Below are positions 14,683 to 25,787 of a stretch of DNA of 64,000 nt, in pieces. A program made the position numbers and the translations under genes. This stretch comes from Eutrigla gurnardus (taxonomy: Eukaryota > Chordata > Actinopteri > Perciformes > Triglidae), in NCBI GenBank assembly GCA_963514095.1, contig OY741275.1:8065151-8129150 (forward strand). The letters run 5' to 3'. Under the pieces are notes generated by a model that saw only the letters and a list, made by a program, of their open reading frames with translations, was not told the DNA's origin and made no database searches. The stretch's first letter is position 1. Each line of letters opens with the position of its first letter.

Positions 14683-17135
14683 ATGCTCAGGAGTGACTGG
14701 TATTTTCAATTTACCTCAGCCACAAAGGAAAAGACATTTCCTCACGAGTCTTGTGACAGTCACGCGTGTTCCCACCTTTTTTTTAATTCTGTTTGTTTTC
14801 TCTCTAGTTTCACATCTCAGCATATGAAGACTCAGTAGCTGGCCACCTCACAAAGATCCTCAACTCTGAGCAGAACTCTGTGGTCATCTCCTCTGCCAAG
14901 TACGTGATTTAAGCTGATCAGCACCATTCCAAGCAGGCAGAATCAACAGAACATGAGCGATGTGGGACAGCACAGTCAAATGTCTTTAACTGATGTTAGT
15001 CTATCACAAATATACACATCTGATTAAAGACACAGAGGTGTGAAAGAACAATGGTACAAGGGTAAAATTTAGTCTTTACAGCAGCCATCAGAGCTCTGAT
15101 TGATCTCATCCCTTGTGATACATTAAACCACCAAACATGAATTTTTTCTCTCTGTTTCTTAGGATCCTGTGTGAAACTGTGAAGGATTTTGTCGCCAAAG
15201 TGGGGAAAGCCTATGAAAAAAGCACAGAGAACAGTGACGAGTGCGACACCATGTCTCTCAAAGTAAGAGCAGCAATGCACTCGCCTGTGCTTAAAGGTCT
15301 TTATAATGCATTCCCTCCAAATCCTGCCAAAGCACTCTATCCAGCCTGTTTGTGCCTCCCCTGTTCCCTCCAGTGTGCCATCCTGAACGAGAAGCTGGAC
15401 TCCCTCCTCCAGACCCTCAACGCAGAGTGCCAGGCTCTACCTTCGCTTCCCCACTCCACCCCACCTATCGTAGAGGAGGAGCCGGAGGAGGAGGAAGAGG
15501 AGGAGGCCAGCGAGGAGAGCCTGACGGAGGTGAAGGAGAAGATGGAGGAGGAGGAGACGGAGAAAGGAGGAGGAGGAGGAGGAGGTGCCCCTCATCAGCT
15601 GTTCAAAAGCAGGGAGCAGATGATGCTCAGGGCCAACAGTCTGAAGAAAGCCCTGCGGCAGATCATAGAACAGGCTGAGAGAGGTAACACACACACTGAG
15701 CTTTTATGGAGGGAAAACCCACCTGAACCCACTTCACACAACTTATTCTAGAAATGAATAAACCATATGATGCCTGCATTCATTCTGAAATCACACAAGG
15801 AAAAACACATACATCTAAGCTTATCTGAAAGATTTTTTTTTTATAATGCAGAAGGTAATCCACATCATGACACAGAAAAAGAAACTAGATGGATGCATCG
15901 TATCGTGTAACTCACACAGTATTGTCTCCTTCCCTCCCGTTTAGTGGTGGACGAGCAGAACTCCCATACGGAGGACACCGAGCTGCCGTCTCCCCTGGAG
16001 TTCAGGAAGGACAGCGAGGAGGAGAACCGAGACAGTGAGAAGGACGAGGACACCAAGGAACTGGAAGCGGTGACATGTAAGTGCGACGGGTCTTCTGCTG
16101 CGGCTTCGGCCCCGTTTCAAATCCCAGACACGCTTATCCTGCAAACCTTTTACCTGCTTGGCCCTGGTGTGCTTCCATCCTGGGCAATTTTCAAAGCACT
16201 TAACCTTTCCAGCCTCTTTGATTTACAAGTCTTGCACTTTGCCAGCTGGCAGCGTTGTCGGTCACTTAAAAAATCATTTAATTTAAAAATATATTTGAGT
16301 GTCTGTATCGGCTGAGACCCTGATCTTCCTGTATTTATTGTTGTGTTCGGGACTCTTCTGGACATCAGCAAAGCGTTTGGACCCCACGTGGGGGCGTAAC
16401 CACCAGACAATAAGTTACTTTGTGAGAACAGGCGTGCAACAGGAGCTCACACAGGATTTAAATGGCGCCCCCTTGTGTATATTGTGCTCCCTGCACCACA
16501 GAGAACCAGACACATAGGGAATGGAAAAAAAAGACCTTCTGACGCAAATCATGTTTCCTGTCATAAATAAACTCAAGGATTAGTACTAAAAGCGCACATG
16601 GATACTCTGCTCTCCTGTCATAATTCACCTCTCGCACCGAGCCAAGCTGTTTATCTCTCCATATTCGGCCTCTACGGCAGTCAACGGAGAATAATAAACG
16701 ATGGTACCTGTGGAAACTGAGGTGGAGGGGCAACTATAAAGCCAGCGCGTGCCTGTTCATATGAATCTGAATGTGTGTAATAATGTGGATATGCACATGC
16801 ACATTACTCTGGGTCTATTGTGCCTCTATGCGAGTGTGTGTGCGACGGCCACAGGATGTGTTATTGTCTTAGGGGCAGAAGTTCTTCCTGTTTATCATGA
16901 GGCTGCTTCCTTCCTTCCACACATTTTCCAGCCGTTGGACGACTAGTAGGTATCAGTCAAACCCTCTGCTTTGTATCCTCTCCTTGTTTCCTCTTATTGC
17001 CTCCTCACTCCTTCCTGACCTGGACCCGAATCCAAAAACACTCAAGATGTGAACACAAGGGATTGTTAAATCCCTCTTTCAGTAAATGTCTTGTATGTGT
17101 TTGTTTGCTCCGTGTGTGTGTGTGTGTGCGTGTGC

Positions 17136-17195
<60 letters not shown>

Positions 17196-17843
17196 TACTC
17201 TTTGTCCTGAAGAATTCTTCCCTCAAATATCATACTATTTAATACCTAATACCCTTTATTCTGAAGGGTAGAGTAGTGTCATGTCATGTCAGTACAACAA
17301 TCAACTAACACTGACACAGCTTCATTTGATGGATATTGTCAATTGTTCTCAAAGATGACTTTTACTTTCTAAAGCAACGTGTTTGTTTCCCTCCCAATAT
17401 GGCAGCCGTACCACTCACAGCTGCTGAGGCGAGTTTTGTTCTGCCCCCTGGTGGGATGAGAGGGGGGTATCACATTCAAACGTGATGTCATTGTGTACCC
17501 TCTATTGTGTTTGCCCTAAGGAACCAGAAATAAAACCCAAACCGTGAAACAGTTTGAGCAGAGGAACGACACGATGATATGACTGATGTGAATTTTCCCT
17601 CCTGTCTCCAGCTGCTAAGAGTCCCTGTTCCCCCACGGAGAGGAGAGTGAGCCGCAGCACCCAGTCCTATGGCTCCTTCACCATCACCCCCTTCACCACC
17701 AGCAAGGAGAACCTCCCTGTACTCAACACCCGCATCATCTGCCCGGGTAAAAGCAAACAGTGCTATTTACTTTCCTTCACCTGACCTTAACCAAACACGC
17801 AAGGACAGCATGACTCAGGCATTTCAACTCAGTGTGACAGATG

Positions 17844-17898
<55 letters not shown>

Positions 17899-20800
17899 GC
17901 TTGCGGGCAGGACTGGCTGCCTCCATCGCTGGCAGCTCCATCATTAGCAAGATGCTGCTGGCTAACATTGACCCCTTTGGTGCCACACCGTTCATCGACC
18001 CCGACCTCGACTCACTGTGAGAGCCGTTTCTTGTTTCTTGTTGTGTCTCCTCCCATCTTCGTCTCTGTTTGTCTGTTGGAGAGTCTGTCTCTCTCTCTCT
18101 CTGTCTGTCTCTCTGTCTCTTCATGTTTGTCCCTGACATATGTGTTGTTTTCCTCCCAGAGAGGGCTACATGGAGAAGTGCGTGATGAACAACTACTTTG
18201 GCATCGGCCTGGATGCAAAGATCTCCCTGGAGTTCAACAACAAGCGGGAGGAGCATCCAGAGAAATGCAGGTAAGACATGGAGCGACATCATTCCCATCA
18301 AGGACATGTTGTTTCTTCTAATGTCTCCATGAGGTGCACATTCATCCTCATGTACTCCATATAGTATGATTAGTCAGTTAGTGTTCTCACTCTTAAAAAA
18401 CAAACCTAATCCAAGGCTATCATCCTCTTTTAATACTTACATTTGGACCTCCCCATGCATAATGCATTTTATTAAGTGAGACACACTTTCTAGTGCGTGG
18501 GTGGTTTATATCCGGCTGCTGTCAAACAACCATTCTGTTAAAGTTTTATGATCTTTTCCGGTAATTATCCAACCCTTCTGTCTTTAAGGAGTCGTACCAA
18601 GAACATGATGTGGTATGGCGTTCTGGGCACAAAGGAGCTTCTGCAGAGAACCTACAAGAACCTGGAGCAAAAGGTCCAGCTCGAGGTGAGGAGGAGAAGA
18701 ACAGCAGAGAACACTTTTTTGCTTGACAACAGTCCTGCGTTGTGTATAAAGCCAGACTGCATTTTCACGCTCTGTTTTACTATGAAACCTTAACTGGAGA
18801 CATCGTAGAGTGGTTTAGATGAGGAGGCTACTCCACACTTCTCAACACTCCCAGTCCCAAAGTCATAAAGAAAAACTACTTACAGCCCAGTGACCGGTGG
18901 TCGTCCAGTCAGGAGTCATGAAGTGATGTCCCGGGAAAAGAAAACAGATGGAAATGTAAAATAGTCAGCAGGCTTTGTGAAACTATTTAACTTTAAGTCC
19001 TTTTTTGAAAACAAATAATATAAAAACCAAATCCCTGCTGACACATCTGGGAATAATAGTATCAATGATAAAGCCTGTCGTTAATGCCCATTTATACTTC
19101 AGAAGGTTGATTATATTCAACGAGTAATGGGCTTTGTTTTGTTTTTCCTTTTGCTGTGAAATTGGCCTTAAAGTTGAATAAAGGTAGCAACAAAACGTAG
19201 TAAAATATATTACATTTTAAAGGTTTGGAAAATAGCATTGCGATGTTATGTTTCATGATACTGTATTAATTCTTATTTGAATAGTTAACATGAAGAAGTT
19301 TGTGGCAGACAGGGGTTCACTTTGTGTTGGATGGTACAAGGACTCTGCTAAATGAAAATGCAGGTCCTCCTGTTCTGATTGTATAGAACAACAACTTTTA
19401 AAAAATATTTTATGAATATGGTAGCGTGTGGGGGCCAGGACCCACTGATTGGCCTCAGAACGCCATCTAGAGGGCTGCAGGGGTACTAACAATGTTTTTT
19501 TTTTCATATATATCTAAATGTGCTCAAGAATTTATATAAATGTTTTCAAAAAAATCACGTCAAATCAAAACCCATCATTCCATGACCAGTTACGTTTTTG
19601 TCATGTTATGTTTTGTCATTTATTTGAGAAGGCGGTCCTTCAACCAGAAGTGGGCCTTAAGTTAGAACAGATTGAGAATCCCTGCTGTATGATATGATAG
19701 AAAAAACATGCCATATGTGACCATGCTTAAATTATCACTATTTATCACAATATATTGCATCATAACCCCTTTATCATGATACACATGGTATGGTCGGATT
19801 CTTGCCAATAAGCAGCCTTGTTAGATTCGATGTTCATGCATGCTGAATGTCTCCTATAGACTCATATACCTTCTCTTCTCCCGTCACTTACTGGTTTGCT
19901 TGGTTGTGATGTGTGTTTCCCAGTGTGACGGCCAGTACATCCCCCTGCCCAGCCTTCAGGGGATCGCAGTGTTAAACATTCCAAGCTACGCAGGCGGGAC
20001 CAACTTCTGGGGCGGCACCAAGGAGGACGATGTGAGCACATTTACAGTAGACTAGATGCACTCTGTGTTATGTTCCATCCTGCTGCTGGAAGTGCCCTTG
20101 GTAGGCGACTCAGATCACCTTTGGGAGAGGAAAGCCAATGTCAGCAATTAGCCAGACCACTGAATCAACTCATTGTATCTCTCTCATTTTTTTTCCCTTT
20201 GTTGTTAAATATAGAAAGACTGCCTGGATCCTGGTTTTAACATGATCCTGGAGGGGGGGGGGCTTGTTTGTTTTAGGCCCAGAGTACAAGGGCTGCTGAG
20301 GGATTAGAGACAGTTTCCACACACACACACACACACACACACCCCTTATAGCCCCTGCAGAGTTTACCCTTGGACACACATACAGTATGTGCATTTTGAC
20401 GTTATGTAACTGTTGGAGAGGAGGAGACAGGGAGAGGACATTTTGTTATTGCACGCACACACACAGACACACACAGATATACATTACAATTCATGTTTCC
20501 TCTTAGTCTCCAACAGATCTGCTGGTTTTGTGGCGTATTCATACACTTTGACTCATTGCAGCTGAGCTGTAGTTTCACTGTAAAACAAAGAACTAGAATA
20601 TGAAAGTATAGTTAACAAACATTGTTGGTACCAAACACCGACGATCCCTCTATTGTCACTGATCAACATGTTAGCACCCCTACTGCAGCATTGGTTCGGT
20701 CCACAACGTTCTGCTGCAGGTGTTTTGGTTTCCATCTAGTGTCCCAGGCCACACATGACACGTTGTTTGATCATTTAATCTCCACTAAATGTTACCTAAA

Positions 20801-23800
20801 CAGCTCGTTTTTTTTGCCGAGCCTCTCTGGATGTACTTGGGCAGATGCTGACTCCTCATTGCTTTGACCTTTTCTCTGGCAGTTTGCTAGCAGAGATCAA
20901 TACCAGACTTTGTGGAGCCTCACCTTTCAGAAACTACTCATTTCTCATTCAGGCTGACAGGGCAAACTGTCTCCTTTTCAGGCAGGAGGATTCCTGAGCC
21001 CGCATAAGAAATATGGGCTCACAAATCATTCCTGGCATAAATACTTTAAAGGATAATGTTACAGGATTTACATGATTGTCATCGTCTACAAATGAAAAGA
21101 CCAAAACAAACAAGGAATGTATCCTGCTTGGTGTCATAGACTGCAGATAAATGACTTGAGGAAAATATATAATTGCAATGTATCGAATAAATAACCATTA
21201 CTTCTACATTCATATTGAACAAGTCAAGTCACTGATTGAACTGAACAAGAGTTGTTTTTTAATATGGGCATAGGATGTTAGGATGGGTTAAATGCAGAGG
21301 TCATTATTATATACAGTATATATACATACATCTATACTTTGTTTTGATTATTGTTATAAAGAATAGTGCATATTAATGAGTGCTGAGAACTATAACCTTA
21401 CAGTGCTATAAGCAGATTATAACACATTCTAAGTATTTGTAATGCATCATAGAATTTGGGACTGGCTGGGTCCTGAAGTCAAGAACTGAGAGATGGATGA
21501 ATGCACTGTTTCTGAATGTCACCGTCGTGTCGTGCAGATCTTCTGCGCTCCGTCGTTTGACGATAAGATCCTGGAAGTGGTAGCGGTGTTTGGGAGCATG
21601 CAGATGGCTGTGTCCAGGGTCATCAAGCTGCAACACCACCGCATCGCACAGGTGAGAACGCACGCCAAGCAGCAATATACCAAGAAAAATACACAAACAT
21701 GTGACAATATGTGTATGTAATGTGTGCCCATCTGCTGAATCAGTGTCGAACAGTGAAGATTACCATCCTGGGTGATGAAGGGGTTCCCATTCAGGTGGAT
21801 GGGGAGGCCTGGATCCAGCCGCCCGGAGTCATCAAGCTCCAGCACAAGAACAGAGCGCAGATGCTCACCAGAGACCGGGTGAGATAGAGGGGAGAGAGGG
21901 GGGCTCAGGGGAGGGCATGGCGACTCTGGAAAGTTTTAAATAATAATAAAACATGAGGTTGGGTTTTGAGTGACAGTCGTGCCGGTAGGTGCACAAAGCT
22001 TCTCAAGAATTGCTTTGTATGATGATGCACTCATCCTTTGATTCCCCCCGCAGGCGTTTGAGAACACGTTGAAGTCATGGGAGGACAAGTTGAAGTATGA
22101 TAAGCCTCCTCTGCGGCCTCACCTCTACCCACAGCAGTCTGTGGATCTGGCTACAGAGGAGGAGGCCGCCCTGGTGCAGATGTGTGCCCGAGCAGCAGAG
22201 GAGCTCATTACAAGGTACTCCCATGAATATCAGGTCTCTACAGGTCCACACAGGCTTTACAGATATATCAAGAAAATCATCTTTTATTTTAATCGTGAAT
22301 GGCGGCCTCTGACATGTGCTCTGTCTGATCACAGGATATGTGAGGCTGCGAAGACCAATGGGCTTTTAGAGCAGGAGCTGGCTCATGCTGTTAATGCGGC
22401 GTCTCACGCCATCAACAAAACACACCCCAAGTTCCCAGAGGTGAGCAATCAACACCAATCAGACACTGTACGGTGATTGTTTTTCTAGGTTGAACAATGG
22501 GATGTTGCTGTGTCACTATCTGCATTTAAGAGTTGAAGTTTAAACCTGTGTTTTTGTGAACCTGTGAACGCCGTGTACACAGACGCTCGTTTAAAGGAGT
22601 CATCACCTGGTTTTATACGTATCCAGCCCCCCTTGGATCGCTTTGGATCAATTCGTAAAACTTATTAGAAAAAAAAAAAAAAATTTTAATCAAACATTGA
22701 GCTTGTTCTGACCCTTTTTCGTACCGCGATTTTATCACGCGAGATTACGCGCGAGGTTTTGACTGGTCCGGATGTGCATTGTATAATATGTAATGAGGCG
22801 CGCGTTGATTCGCCGCAGGAAGGACAGAGCCGGGGGGGCTTGCCTGCATGCAGACTCCAAAACATAATGGCGGCGCTTCGGCGATTTCAGGTAGCGGACG
22901 GGGCGGGGTTGGGTGGTGAAAGAGGGGTGGGCTTATGCAAGTAGCCGCCACGGTGACGTCACCGAAGGCGCAGAATCAAAATCTCGTGCTTTAGGAATGC
23001 ACACCCTTGTGTGCTATTCCTGTTCGGAAAAAGAGCAGAAGCGAAAAAACGGCGCCACTTTCAAACTCCAGCCTTTCAGGCAAGTTTCAACTGAGGTCAA
23101 ACACAGATATGCATGTTTTAACAAGAGAAATTGCGATTTCCGGGTGATGACTCCTTTAAACACAGTTTACATTGAAATATTTCAAAAAATGATTGTATTT
23201 CAATACTCATCCTTTAAAACGGGTCACATTTTTACAGTCTTTGATAACATGGCGAGCCAATTTATAGCAGCCTCTGGTTCTGAAAAGTGAAGCCAAATCC
23301 GGAGGAGCTTAAATGTGCATTCTTGCTGATGGCCAACAGGGGGCGAACGCCACAGGTTGCAAAAAGAAGTCTGACTGTAAAGAAGATGACCCTACTTCTC
23401 ACTTGATTTATTATCTCAGTGAACATGAAGTTATGATCTTAATCACTAGTTTCAAGTCTTCTTCCCATTTAGAGTAAAATAGATGATAAATCAGGGTGTG
23501 CTCACTGCTCAGGGGCGGGGCTTCCTTTTAACTGACAGGTCGCTACCACAGAGTTGTCCGTTCTGAGAGTTTCTGAACTGAGAGCTTTAATCCTTTGAAG
23601 GTCTGGTTTGAGATCATTGTCACATTTTGGTCGCCCCAGAAATGTCTTGTTTTGCGTTCTGTTGTACTACGACAGCCAAGTCTTCAAAACCGTATCCACA
23701 AACGTTCTGAAGTTGAGCTTCAAAAGCAAATGCGACGAGAAACAGCTAACAGTATTGTTATTCAAAGCATCTCTGGACTGCGGTATGTTGTACGATGTGT

Positions 23801-25739
23801 GAGATGACTAATGTGTCCCGTTTCCAGAGTCTGACCAGAAACACGGCTATAGAGGTGGCCAGCACTGTCAAGGCTCTGTACAACGAGACCGAGTCTCTGC
23901 TGCTGGGCCGAGTCTCTCTGGTGAGTCACCACCAAGACACATTATTTGCTGCAGTAACGGATCATTCTGATTTATCCTAAGTCTTATTTTTGTAGTCCTC
24001 CTTACAGCAAGCCGCTTGTGTTTTCCCCGTTGCAGCAACTGGATCCGCCAGAGGAGGATCGGCTGTCCGGTGCCCTGCAGAGTGTGGAGCTGGAACTGGG
24101 CAAACTGGTAGAGATCCCCTGGCTCTACCACATACTGCAACCGAACGATGAGGAGGTGAGCAGCCTCAGCCAGCACCGACACACATTATGAACCACGATT
24201 CTGTTTTACTGTAGGCCACCAGTGTAACGTGGCTCCAGGTAACGGGAGAGCTGAATAGCTAAATGAAAGGCTATAGGTTAACTGTGCTTATGTACCAGGA
24301 CCACTCTCTGGGTTACGGCAAGAGGAACAGTCGCAGCAGCATGTTTCGCATAGTGCCCAAGTTCAAGAAGGAGAAGGCTGCCAAGAAGACGAGCCCTCAG
24401 TCAGGTAGGGCTGAGCCCACTTTTCCTCAGTAGTGAACAGGCTGGACAGACAGACTGCTGCTTAAAGGATGGGGAGTCGGTCAGAGTCCGTCCCTCCTGC
24501 CGAGGGGGTTTCACGGGGAACATCATTGACACGGATGGCTCTGACTCTCACAATCCACATCCAGCTCTCCTGCAGTGACGAAGTGAGACCTCAAATGCTT
24601 CATACATACGATGCTTAGCACGGTATGATTTGTCCATCACAGTAGGACGTTCAATTTGACATTATATTATGGATGTTGTTCTGTGTTTGGGTGCATACTC
24701 AGATTTAAACACATCCACTCCATTAGCTGGAAGTGCTTCCATGCGTTTTGACCGCTGTGTTTAAACTCATGGTGAAGATATAAATACACACACACACACA
24801 CAAAATAAACTTGGTTCTTCCAACAGTCGTCATGGTTACCTTTAACCATGCCCATCACTTCCTGCATTACAATCCATGCAGAAAAGGTATTGCATCATTC
24901 TAATCCACTGGTAGAAATATAAAGAATGTGTTGGAGGTGGTACGTCCCTCATTCTGACCCTGACCATCTTGTGCACCCCCTCCCCTCCATTCATGCTCTC
25001 ATCTAGCCGTCATCATAGCCTCAGAACATGCAAACTAGGAACAAGAAGAGACGAAGGGAAAGGCTGCAGGGATCAAATATTTCATTTGAACACATAACCA
25101 GCCAGGAATCTTCTCTTTTTTTTTTTTGCATATTGAATATAAAAAGTCCGCTTCTTGATGTTGGTGCACAGTTAATGTGTTTTATGATAGGGTAAAGGTT
25201 CTCATACATAATAGGAATAAAAATGATATGCTCAGCAGTCAGATCGGGTTGAAGAGGGGAAGCTCTTCCTCTCATGGTGGGCTTGTTCTTGATGAGTCCT
25301 GCAGATTGCACAGGCTTCCGCCTCCCTTTTCCCTTCTACTTTCTCTGTGTGTTCTGATATTGGTCGATGACCTGCATGTCAGTCCCAGTCATCCTGGAAA
25401 AGCATCAGCCACCGCCTTGTTCTGACCGACCTCTGGCCTTTGGCATACTCCTCCCTCTTCCGCCCGCTGCAGCCACTGCCCTCCCTCTTCCCTTCCTCTC
25501 TGGTGCTCTCCCTTCATTTTTATTCCATCTTTCCCTTCACTGATTTACCACAAACTCGTTCCCATTTGTGAGGTCGCATTGTTGTGATGACACATTCAGA
25601 GAGTCCACCAATGAGTGAAAGTAGTTGAGTGAAGTGTGAGGAAGCTTTTGGTGTGTGTGTGTGTGTGTGTGTAAGAGTGTGTGTGTGTGTGTGTGTGTGA
25701 ATACCTGGAGGAGCCCTGAGCCACTCTCTGCTCTGCCCC

Positions 25740-25787
<48 letters not shown>

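Noticed and set aside
19660..19690. Right-end hAT-like terminus (GATTGAGAATCCCTG)
   Set aside because: No matching left end or 8-bp duplication was found nearby, so it is at most an old fragment.
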